Shown: positions 55,968 to 64,000 of the stretch, piece by piece
How positions within the stretch are numbered: position 1 is the first letter of the stretch
Layout: every line of letters begins with the position of its first letter
Source: Pseudomonas sp. KU43P
GTDB taxonomy: Bacteria; Pseudomonadota; Gammaproteobacteria; Pseudomonadales; Pseudomonadaceae
Reading direction: 5' to 3'
Length of the DNA stretch: 64,000 nt
NCBI RefSeq assembly: GCF_033095865.1
Contig: NZ_AP019365.1
Coordinates: 4,809,501 to 4,873,500, forward strand
Notes under the pieces: generated by a model
Seen by the model: the letters and a program-made list of their open reading frames with translations, nothing else
What the model was told of the DNA's origin: nothing
The model's database searches: none
Program-made: the position numbers and the translations under genes

Positions 55968-57212
55968 CTACCGAACCACTGCCCCTTCCCCCGGCCGGCC
56001 GCCCACCACGAACCACAACGGCCACAGCGCAAGCGCCCCTGCAACCCCCGCAGCCACGGCAAAGTGCAACAGGCTGGCCCCCGCCCCGATCATCGCCATC
56101 ACTGCCCCACCAAGCCCCAGCAAGGCGATGGTGATCATCCCTAGCATCGCCGATACCAACCCCTTGCTCTGCTCACTGGAGAACAACGTCATGCGGTACA
56201 GCACCGCATTGGCCACGCCCAGCCCCAACGCATACAGCGACATACCCGCCACCACGCTAGTCACCGACGGCCAGTACCAGGTCGCCACCACCAGCAAGCA
56301 CAAGCCGGTGAGATAGGGCCACAATGCACCACGCACCAACGCCGCCAGTGGATAACGGTCGGCGATACGGTTGATGATCAGGTTGCCCAGAATCAACCCG
56401 CCAAACACCGGCAGTTGCCACAGCGCATACGCCATCGTGCTCAGCCCTTCATCGTGAATCAGCAGCACCGGCGACAGGCCGATCCAGCCGATCAGCGGCA
56501 GGCCGACCAGGCCAAGCGCAGCGCTGCCTGCGACGAACTTGCGGTTGGCCAGCAATTGGCCGTAACCGGCCAGCAGCGGCAGCAGGTGAATCGGTGTGAA
56601 GGCCAGGCGTGAGCCGTCGCGGCGCTCAACCCCGAGGGTTTCCGGCATCAGGCGGTACAGCAGCAACCAGCACAGGACCGCACCGATGGCGAAGGCGATG
56701 AACAGCCAGCGCCAGTCCAGCCACTGCAGCATCAAGGTACCCACCAGCGGACCCAGCAGCGGTGACAGCAAGGCGATGTTCGCCAGCAGGGCCATCATCC
56801 GCACCGCGTCGGCTTCGCTGAACGCTTCGTTCAGCGCCGGGTAGCTGACCGTCACCACGAAGCCCAGGCCGATGCCCTGGAGCAAGCGCAGCACGTTGAA
56901 CAGCCCGATGTCCTGCACCCAGTAGGTCGCCAGGCACGCCACGCCAAAGAATGCGCAACCGGCCAGCAGCAACGGGCGGCGGCCATAACGGTCGGCCAAT
57001 GGGCCGATCAGCCACTGCAGCACCACGCCGCCGAGCAGGTACAGGTTCAAGGCGTGCGGAATGTATTCCGGGCTGGCGTTCAGGTGATCGACCACCACCG
57101 GCATTGCCGGCATGACCGCGTCGCTGGCCAGGTAGGTGAGCAGCTCGAACAGGGCCAGGGTCAGGCCGAACAAGAGGGCTCTGAGGGGCGTGATGTACAG
57201 CAGTGGCTTCAT
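55968..57212 (-). CDS. MdfA-like MFS multidrug efflux pump
   Basis: 414 residues, 12 membrane helices. TM1 carries the acidic pair FELLTYLASD (Glu and Asp eight apart) seen in MdfA, and motif A is present as GPLADRYGRRPLLL. It should export drugs by proton antiport; substrates unknown. Ribosome site is weak. Confidence 0.87.
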   Translation of the reverse strand: MKPLLYITPLRALLFGLTLALFELLTYLASDAVMPAMPVVVDHLNASPEYIPHALNLYLLGGVVLQWLIGPLADRYGRRPLLLAGCAFFGVACLATYWVQDIGLFNVLRLLQGIGLGFVVTVSYPALNEAFSEADAVRMMALLANIALLSPLLGPLVGTLMLQWLDWRWLFIAFAIGAVLCWLLLYRLMPETLGVERRDGSRLAFTPIHLLPLLAGYGQLLANRKFVAGSAALGLVGLPLIGWIGLSPVLLIHDEGLSTMAYALWQLPVFGGLILGNLIINRIADRYPLAALVRGALWPYLTGLCLLVVATWYWPSVTSVVAGMSLYALGLGVANAVLYRMTLFSSEQSKGLVSAMLGMITIALLGLGGAVMAMIGAGASLLHFAVAAGVAGALALWPLWFVVGGRPGEGAVVR

Positions 57213-57308
57213 GGTGGGTTTCAGGCGAAGACAGGTAGGGGCAGGCTATATGCCAGAAATGGCGGCGCTTGGCTGTGAACAAGTGTAAAAACAAGGGGCC
57301 GCTGCGCG

Positions 57309-57382
57309 CCCCAATCGCCGGCAAGCCGGCTCCCACAGGAATCTAAGGTACCTGTGGGAGCCGGCTTGCCGGCGATTGGGCC
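57309..57382. repeat. REP pair between MFS gene and mscS
   Basis: Forward CAATCGCCGGCAAGCCGGCT and inverted GAGCCGGCTTGCCGGCGATT with a 12-bp gap. Confidence 0.9.
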
Positions 57383-57413
57383 GCACAGCGGCCCCCTGCT
57401 GCAACGGCGCTGG

Positions 57414-58253
57414 TTACTGCGCCGCCGTCTCCTGCACCACGCGAATCACGCGCTGCGGAAACGGAATGTCGATGCCCTCGGCCTTCAGCCTGTCACGCGC
57501 ATGCTCATTGAGCATGAACATGACATCCCAGTAGTCACTGGTCTTGGTCCACAGCCGCAGCGACACGGTGATCGAGCTGTCACCCAGGGTGGCAACCACC
57601 GCCTGTGGCGCCGGGTCCGGCAGCACGCGCGGATCTTGCGCCAGCTCCAGCAACACGTTGCGCGCCTTCTGCAGGTCGGCCTCGTAGTCCACACCCACAT
57701 CGAACACGACCTTGCGAGTCGGCTGACGGTTGGTGTTGGTGATGATGCCGTTGGACAGGCTGCCGTTGGGCATGATCACAGTCTTGTTGTCACCCGTGCG
57801 CAGCACGGTGTGGAAGATCTGGATGCTGTCGACGGTGCCCGATACACCCTGGGCCTCGATCCAGTCACCGATCCGGAACGGGCGGAACATCAGGATCAGC
57901 ACGCCACCGGCGAAGTTCGCCAGGCTGCCCTGCAAGGCCAGGCCGATGGCCAGGCCGGCGGCACCGATGGCCGCGACGAACGAGGTGGTCTCGATGCCGA
58001 TCATCGACGCCACGCTGACCATCAGCAGTACCTTGAGCACGATGTTGGCCAGCGTGCTGATGAAGCTCTGCAGTGCCACGTCGGCGCGCAGCCCGACCAG
58101 TTTGCCCAGGCGCGCGCTGAGCTTGTTGATCAACCACCAGCCGATGGCCAGCGTCAGCAGCGCCAGCAACAGGCGGCTGCCGTATTCCATGATCATCGGG
58201 ATCCAGGTCTGCGACTGGCGGACCAGCTGATCCACCTCAGCATTCAAATCCAT
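57414..58253 (-). CDS. mscS: Small-conductance mechanosensitive channel MscS
   Basis: 279 residues. Three N-terminal helices; TM3 is the Gly/Ala-rich pore helix AAIGAAGLAIGLALQGSLANFAGG, followed by the beta domain (RPFRIGDWIEAQGVSGTV). It opens on membrane tension to release solutes. Near the canonical length (E. coli 286). Confidence 0.93.
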   Translation of the reverse strand: MDLNAEVDQLVRQSQTWIPMIMEYGSRLLLALLTLAIGWWLINKLSARLGKLVGLRADVALQSFISTLANIVLKVLLMVSVASMIGIETTSFVAAIGAAGLAIGLALQGSLANFAGGVLILMFRPFRIGDWIEAQGVSGTVDSIQIFHTVLRTGDNKTVIMPNGSLSNGIITNTNRQPTRKVVFDVGVDYEADLQKARNVLLELAQDPRVLPDPAPQAVVATLGDSSITVSLRLWTKTSDYWDVMFMLNEHARDRLKAEGIDIPFPQRVIRVVQETAAQ

Positions 58254-58366
58254 ATTCTTCTCCTGATGCCGAGCGGCACGTACACGTAAATCGGGCCGCG
58301 CGCATTTGCGCGGCCATGGACCCCATGGACATCATTGCGCCATCGGGGTTCCGGGCAGCGCTTCGA

Positions 58367-58852
58367 TCAGTCGCGGAAGTTGTTGAACTGCAGCGGCATG
58401 TCGAATTCCTTGGTGCGCAGCAAGGCAATGGCCTCTTGCAGGTCATCGCGCTTCTTGCCGGTGACACGCACCTGCTCGCCCTGGATCGCGGCCTGGACCT
58501 TGAGCTTGCCGTCCTTGATGGTGGCGACGATCTTCTTGGCCAGGTCCTTGTCGATCCCTTCGCGGAACTTGGCTTCCTGCTTCTTTTCCTTGCCCGAGGC
58601 GTACGGGTCCTTGGTTTCCAGGCATTTGACGTCGATCTTGCGTTTGACCAGGGCCAGGCGCAGGATTTCCAGCATTGCTTCGAGCTGGAACTCTTCCTCG
58701 GCGGTCAGCAGTACGGTCTGATCCTTGTCCTTGAACTCGAAGGTGCCTTTGCCCTTGAGGTCGTAACGACGGTCAAGATCCTTGATGGCATTGTCGACAG
58801 CGTTCTGCACTTCGTGCTTGTCCAGTTCCGATACCACGTCGAACGAAGGCAT
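58367..58852 (-). CDS. yajQ: YajQ family c-di-GMP-binding protein
   Basis: 161 residues, [25 protein letters not shown], full length. YajQ proteins bind nucleotides, including c-di-GMP, and act with LysR regulators. GGGAG lies seven bases before the ATG at 58852. Confidence 0.95.
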   Translation of the reverse strand: MPSFDVVSELDKHEVQNAVDNAIKDLDRRYDLKGKGTFEFKDKDQTVLLTAEEEFQLEAMLEILRLALVKRKIDVKCLETKDPYASGKEKKQEAKFREGIDKDLAKKIVATIKDGKLKVQAAIQGEQVRVTGKKRDDLQEAIALLRTKEFDMPLQFNNFRD

Positions 58853-58910
58853 GGTTGATCTCCCAAAATAAAAGCGCGCTCGGCGTGAAGATGGAGCGCG
58901 CGGGGTTTGA

Positions 58911-59870
<960 letters not shown>

Positions 59871-59908
59871 CGCGGCCCCTACAACCGGATACGGACATTG
59901 CCTAGCCC

Positions 59909-61939
59909 ATGACCCTGCGCCAACGCCTGGAAAACCTCCCGGTCGGGCAAAAGTTGCTTGCCGCCCTGCTGGTGCTGCTGGTGACCATCCTGCTGGTGGC
60001 CAACCTGACCTTCATCAGCGCCGCCTACTGGATCACCCAGGAAAGCATGGCGCCGCAGGCCTTGCAGACCATCGGCCGCCTGGTGGCAAACCCGCAACTG
60101 TCGATGCGCGCTGGGGACAATGCGGAAAACGCCACGGCCCTGCTCAAGGAGCTGGACAGCTACACCCCCCTACGCGCCGCCGCCCTCTATGGTGGCGATG
60201 GGCGCATGCTGGCACAGCTGCAGCATGGTGACCCCCTGGCTCTGCCCAAGCGCTACCGCAACATCGATGGCTGGCGCCTGATGGAGTTTCGCAGTACCCA
60301 GCTCATTCGCATTCCCCGTGATGCCAGCCCACCCGCGCACCTGCTGCTGGTGGCCAGCAGCGAGCTGCCGACCGCCTTCTACACCGGAACCCTCAGCGCC
60401 AGCCTGGCGATCCTGGTGTTCAGCATATTGCTTTGGCTGGTGATCGCGCGGCAGATCAAACGCCTGATCACCCAGCCGATCAACCAGCTCGAAGAGCTCA
60501 GCCGTCAGGTCACCCGCGAAGAAAGCTACGCCCTGCGCGCCACCCGCGGCAATGACGACGAGATCGGCAGCCTGGCCCAGGCGTTCAATACCATGCTGTC
60601 GCGCATCGAGGCCCGCGAGCAGCAACTCAAGCGCACCCGCGACGAATTCCAGATGGCCTATGACCAAGCCCAGGGTCTGGCCGAGGAAACCCGCCACACC
60701 AACCGCAAGCTGGAGCTGGAAGTCCAGGTGCGCAGCAAGATCGAGAAGAAACTCACGGGCTTTCAGAACTACCTCAACAGCATCATCGACTCCATGCCTT
60801 CAGCGCTGATCGCCCTCGACGAACAGCTCTACGTCACCCAGTGGAACCACGAAGCAACCGTGCTCTCCGGCACACCGCTGGACGAGGCCCTGAACCAGCC
60901 GATCTTCATCGCCTTCGAGCCGCTCAAGCCATTTCTGCCGCAGCTCAAGGAAACCGTCGAGAAGCATCGAGTGGCGAAGATCGAGCGGGTCACCTGGCCC
61001 AAGGATGACGACCTGCGCCACTACGCCCTTACCTTCTACCCGTTGATGGGCGGCGGCGGCCGTGGCGTGGTCATTCGTATCGACGACATCACGCAGCGCC
61101 TGTCGCTGGAAGAGATGATGGTGCAGTCGGAGAAAATGCTCTCGGTCGGCGGCCTGGCCGCCGGCATGGCCCATGAAATCAACAACCCGTTGGGGGCCAT
61201 CCTGCACAACGTGCAGAACATTCGCCGGCGCCTGTCCCCGGAGCTGCCGCGCAACCAGGAGCAGGCCGATGAGCTGGGCATCGACCTGACCGGCGTTAAC
61301 CGCTACCTGGAAAGCCGCGAAGTGCCGCAACTGCTCGACGGCATCCAGCAGGCCGGCGCCCGGGCGGCCAAGATCGTCACCCACATGCTCAGCTTCAGCC
61401 GCCGCAGCAACCGCCAACTGGCCCCTTGCGACTTGCCATCGTTGATCGACCAGGCGGTGGAAATTGCCGGCAACGACTTCGACCTGACCATCGGCTTCGA
61501 CTTCAAGGGCCAGGCCATCGTCCGCCAGTTCGACCCGGCCCTCGGCCCTGTGCCCTGCACGGCCAACGAACTGGAACAGGTGCTGTTGAACCTGCTCAAG
61601 AACGCCGCCCAGGCGATCCACCAGCGGCCACAGCCCAGTGAGCCCGGACGCATCATACTGCGCACCAGGCTCAACCCGCCCTGGGCAGAAATCCAGGTCG
61701 AGGACAACGGCGTCGGCATGCCAGAAGCGGTTCGCAAGCGCACCTTCGAGCCATTCTTCACCACCAAGGAAATCGGCCAGGGCACCGGGCTTGGCCTGTC
61801 AGTGTCGTACTTCATCATCACCAACAACCACAAGGGGCAGATGGAAGTGCAGTCCACGCCTGGCCAGGGCACCTGCTTCACCCTGCGCCTGCCCCTCGGC
61901 CAGCCGCCAGCGGCCGCGCCGAACACCACGGAGACATGA
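59909..61939 (+). CDS. Orphan sensor histidine kinase (PA4398-like)
   Basis: 676 residues. TM1 (about 15-37), a ~120-residue periplasmic domain, TM2 (about 160-180), HAMP, coiled coil, PAS (about 285-400), then HisKA GGLAAGMAHEINNPLGAIL and HATPase with NLLKNAAQA, DNGVGMPE, GTGLGLSV. No response regulator is adjacent, so the partner is elsewhere. From memory, the P. aeruginosa homologue PA4398 affects swarming and biofilm. It is between panE and the adenosyltransferase; ATG of the latter follows after one base. Confidence 0.87.
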   Translation: MTLRQRLENLPVGQKLLAALLVLLVTILLVANLTFISAAYWITQESMAPQALQTIGRLVANPQLSMRAGDNAENATALLKELDSYTPLRAAALYGGDGRMLAQLQHGDPLALPKRYRNIDGWRLMEFRSTQLIRIPRDASPPAHLLLVASSELPTAFYTGTLSASLAILVFSILLWLVIARQIKRLITQPINQLEELSRQVTREESYALRATRGNDDEIGSLAQAFNTMLSRIEAREQQLKRTRDEFQMAYDQAQGLAEETRHTNRKLELEVQVRSKIEKKLTGFQNYLNSIIDSMPSALIALDEQLYVTQWNHEATVLSGTPLDEALNQPIFIAFEPLKPFLPQLKETVEKHRVAKIERVTWPKDDDLRHYALTFYPLMGGGGRGVVIRIDDITQRLSLEEMMVQSEKMLSVGGLAAGMAHEINNPLGAILHNVQNIRRRLSPELPRNQEQADELGIDLTGVNRYLESREVPQLLDGIQQAGARAAKIVTHMLSFSRRSNRQLAPCDLPSLIDQAVEIAGNDFDLTIGFDFKGQAIVRQFDPALGPVPCTANELEQVLLNLLKNAAQAIHQRPQPSEPGRIILRTRLNPPWAEIQVEDNGVGMPEAVRKRTFEPFFTTKEIGQGTGLGLSVSYFIITNNHKGQMEVQSTPGQGTCFTLRLPLGQPPAAAPNTTET

Positions 61940-61940
61940 C

Positions 61941-62507
61941 ATGGGCTATCGCCTGTCGAAGATCTACACCCGCACCGGCGACAAGGGCGAAACTGGCCTG
62001 GGCGATGGGCGCCGGGTACCCAAAGACCACCCCCGGATCGAAGCGATTGGCGAGGTAGACAGCCTCAACAGCCAGCTTGGGCTGTTGCTCGCGGGGTTGG
62101 CAGAACTGGGGCTGGATGAGGTGAGCACGGTTCTGGCGCCATGCCAGCATCGCTTGTTCGATCTCGGGGGTGAGTTGGCGATGCCAAGCTACCAAGCGCT
62201 GAACCTGGCCGAAGTGGAACGCCTGGAAGCGGCCATCGATGTCTGGAACGAGGAACTGGGGCCGTTGAAGAACTTCATTCTGCCCAGTGGTTCAGCGTTG
62301 ATTGCTCAGGCACATGTGTGTCGGAGCCTGGCGCGCAGCGCCGAGCGGCGGTGTCAGCAGTTGAATGCCGTGGAGCCGCTGGAGGGGGTGGGGTTGGCGT
62401 ATATCAATCGGCTTTCCGATCTGTTGTTCGTGGCGGCGCGGATCATCGGGCGGCGGCAGGGGGTGGCAGAGGTGCTTTGGCAAGCTGCGCAAAAGCCTAA
62501 CGGCTGA
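61941..62507 (+). CDS. PduO-type cobalamin adenosyltransferase
   Basis: 188 residues. ATP:cob(I)alamin adenosyltransferase making adenosylcobalamin. The ATP motif YTRTGDKGETGLGDGRRVPKD and the conserved RRCQQLN segment are present. GGAG lies seven bases before the ATG, which starts one base after the kinase stop. Confidence 0.9.
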   Translation: MGYRLSKIYTRTGDKGETGLGDGRRVPKDHPRIEAIGEVDSLNSQLGLLLAGLAELGLDEVSTVLAPCQHRLFDLGGELAMPSYQALNLAEVERLEAAIDVWNEELGPLKNFILPSGSALIAQAHVCRSLARSAERRCQQLNAVEPLEGVGLAYINRLSDLLFVAARIIGRRQGVAEVLWQAAQKPNG

Positions 62508-62525
62508 AATCGACGGGGCCGCTTT

Positions 62526-62608
62526 GCAGCCTGATCGCCGGCAAGCCGGCTCCCACAGGGGTTGTGCACTGCTTTTCTTATGGGAGCCAGCTTGCCGGCG
62601 ATTGGGCC
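62526..62608. repeat. REP pair after the adenosyltransferase gene
   Basis: Forward TGATCGCCGGCAAGCCGGCT and inverted GAGCCAGCTTGCCGGCGATT. Confidence 0.88.
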
Positions 62609-62627
62609 GCACAGCGGCACCGTTTTT

Positions 62628-63572
62628 TCAGGCTTCCGGCCAGAACGCCCGAATCCCGGCTACGCCCTGCGCCCCGGTTTCCCAAGCTTGCTCGCGGTCA
62701 CACGGCCCGACGCCACCCAGCAAGAACACCGGCCGATTGAACCCGGCAATCAATTGCTGCGCCTGCGCCCAGCCCAGCGGCTGTGCATCAGGATGGGTCT
62801 GGGTCGGCTGCACCGGTGACAGGGTGACGAAATCCACGCCCATCTGCTCGGCCAGCGCCAGCTCCTCGGCACTGTGGCAAGACGCCGCCAGCCACCGGTC
62901 TTTCGGGAACGGCCGGCCCTTGGCGGCATATTTGCGCAGTTGCGCAGCAGTGAGGTGCCAACCGGCCGCCGGGAAATCGCCCAGCCATTCCAGCGGCCCC
63001 TTGAGCATCAGTTGCGCCTTGCCTGCGCACAAACCCACCGCATCCACGGCGACGTCGCGGTACTTGGGGTCGTACATGTCCGGTGCACGCAACTGGATCA
63101 GGCGGACACCGGATGCCACTGCCTTCTGAATGCCCTTGAGCATCTCGGGCACTTCCAGGCCGTCCGGCGTAATGAGGTACTGATCTGGCAGCCGCGCTGC
63201 TGCGACGATCGGTTTGTTGGCCTCGGGGAATTCGTACTGTGCCAGATCCCGGGATGCCACCCAGGCCAGCGGCTGGCCTTCGGCACCATGGGGCTCGCCG
63301 GTGAATGCGTCAACTTCGCGCACGTCCAGCAACACCTGCTTATCCGGGTAATCATGGCTGACCTTGATCAGCGCCCGCGAACGGGTCACTTCGATACCCA
63401 GTTCCTCGCGCAGTTCACGAGCCAGCGCCGCCTCGACGCCTTCGCCCTCCTCCACCTTGCCGCCCGGAAATTCCCAAAGGCCGCCCTGGTGCTGGGTGTC
63501 CGCGCGGCGGGCAATCAGGATCCGGCCGTCTGTACCGCGAATCACGGCCGCTACCACATGAATCCGTTTCAC
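62628..63572 (-). CDS. mutT: Nudix hydrolase / thiamine-phosphate synthase-like fusion (MutT)
   Basis: 314 residues. The N-terminal MutT domain has the full Nudix box (GGKVEEGEGVEAALARELREELGI), for 8-oxo-dGTP removal. The C-terminal half (from about 135) is ThiE-like (VRLIQLRAPDMYDP, HLTAAQL, LSPVQPTQTHP, LLGGVG) and may be catalytically altered. The GTG at 63572 overlaps the TGA of the upstream GST gene (GTGA), with GGAG eight bases before it. Confidence 0.9.
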   Translation of the reverse strand: MKRIHVVAAVIRGTDGRILIARRADTQHQGGLWEFPGGKVEEGEGVEAALARELREELGIEVTRSRALIKVSHDYPDKQVLLDVREVDAFTGEPHGAEGQPLAWVASRDLAQYEFPEANKPIVAAARLPDQYLITPDGLEVPEMLKGIQKAVASGVRLIQLRAPDMYDPKYRDVAVDAVGLCAGKAQLMLKGPLEWLGDFPAAGWHLTAAQLRKYAAKGRPFPKDRWLAASCHSAEELALAEQMGVDFVTLSPVQPTQTHPDAQPLGWAQAQQLIAGFNRPVFLLGGVGPCDREQAWETGAQGVAGIRAFWPEA

Positions 63573-64000
63573 CCTTCACACTCCGCCAGGCCAGCTTGCT
63601 GCCAGGCCTTGAAGGCTGGCCACTGGTAAATCGTCTCGATGTACGCTGCTGCCTGCGCCGGCACCTCCACGCGGTAGCTGCGCAGGCGCACGGCTACCGG
63701 GGCGAAGAAGGCGTCGGCCAGGGTCGGCTTGCCGAACAGGAATGGCCCGTTGTCCTTGGCCACCAGGCGGCATTCGGACCACAACGCGACGATGCGGTCG
63801 ATGTCTACCTGCACGTCCAGCGGGACGCTCTCCAGCGCTTCGTCACGCGACAGGTCGAACGGCATCGCGCCGCGCAGGGCGAAGAAGCCACTGTGCATCT
63901 GCGCGCACGCGGAACGTGCCTGGGCGCGGGCGGCTACGTCCACCGGCCAGAGCTGCGCTTCGGGGTGCTGTTCGTTGAGGTATTCGGCGATGGCCAGGGA
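63569..64000 (-). CDS. Glutathione S-transferase-like protein, 5' end cut off
   Basis: The visible 143 residues begin in the N-terminal thioredoxin-like domain (SLAIAEYLNEQHPEAQLWPVD) and continue through the helical C-terminal domain (PFLFGKPTLADAFFAPVAVRL). The start lies right of the window. Its stop overlaps the mutT GTG. Substrate unknown. Confidence 0.85.
   Translation of the reverse strand, partial: SLAIAEYLNEQHPEAQLWPVDVAARAQARSACAQMHSGFFALRGAMPFDLSRDEALESVPLDVQVDIDRIVALWSECRLVAKDNGPFLFGKPTLADAFFAPVAVRLRSYRVEVPAQAAAYIETIYQWPAFKAWQQAGLAECEG

Overview
The window is a chromosomal segment of a Pseudomonas, most likely of the P. putida group. The basis is the high-GC coding, an MvaT-type H-NS protein, the ColRS pair, BifA with a GGDQF motif, OlsBA, XenB, and many inverted pairs of the short REP palindrome (core GCCGGCAAGCCGGC) typical of P. 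putida intergenic DNA. From memory, gene order from the chemoreceptor to the Nudix gene broadly follows P. aeruginosa PAO1 from about PA4310 to PA4400. This looks like conserved backbone rather than an island; it was not checked by search.

Layout. 1-6.9 kb: a cut-off HerA-like ATPase diverging from a dCACHE chemoreceptor; a tightly packed glycosyltransferase / DUF2334 deacetylase / YbhN-type membrane protein operon; a small convergent ORF; purU. 7-14 kb: mvaT, sbcB, a PilZ protein, a small TPR-like lipoprotein, pykA, an AT-richer delta-60 repeat protein, and a ferredoxin-reductase fusion. 14-21 kb: class I fumarase, nitrilase/GNAT pair, DJ-1/PfpI protein, cardiolipin-synthase-like enzyme, YceI protein, and a serine hydrolase coupled to a small Cys-rich protein. 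21.4-22.8 kb: an intact IS256-family element with an 8-bp target duplication. 22.8-31.4 kb: short acyl-CoA dehydrogenase-like protein, olsBA (ornithine lipids), AcpH, an ArsR regulator with a palindromic operator array in front of xenB, a 128-bp tandem duplication behind xenB, a coiled-coil membrane protein, an epimerase, and divergent argP / LysE exporter.

31.6-44.4 kb: sodB, bifA (c-di-GMP phosphodiesterase, TTG start), then four exported proteins (imelysin M75 lipoprotein, di-heme CxxCH lipoprotein, second imelysin lipoprotein, DUF1513 protein) behind a possible Fur box, resembling a periplasmic iron-handling system; then a MexVW-like RND pump without its own outer-membrane channel. 44.4-49.1 kb: a ColR/ColS locus in which two ColR-box matches flank the regulator genes. 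One lies before a methyltransferase / InaA kinase / small exported protein operon and the other before a PAP2 phosphatase, so the locus appears to be a self-contained envelope-stress module. 49.2-51.9 kb: groESL with a sigma-32-like promoter, then fxsA. 51.9-64 kb: HugZ-like protein, DUF481 protein, alkyltransferase-like Atl protein, ampG, MdfA-like MFS pump, MscS channel, YajQ, a panE / histidine kinase / cobalamin adenosyltransferase operon, a Nudix-ThiE fusion, and a cut-off glutathione transferase.

No tRNA, rRNA, CRISPR array, prophage or clear defence system was seen. The least described multi-gene units are the imelysin/di-heme/DUF1513 cluster, the glycosyltransferase/DUF2334/YbhN operon, and the small exported proteins tied to ColRS and to the serine hydrolase.
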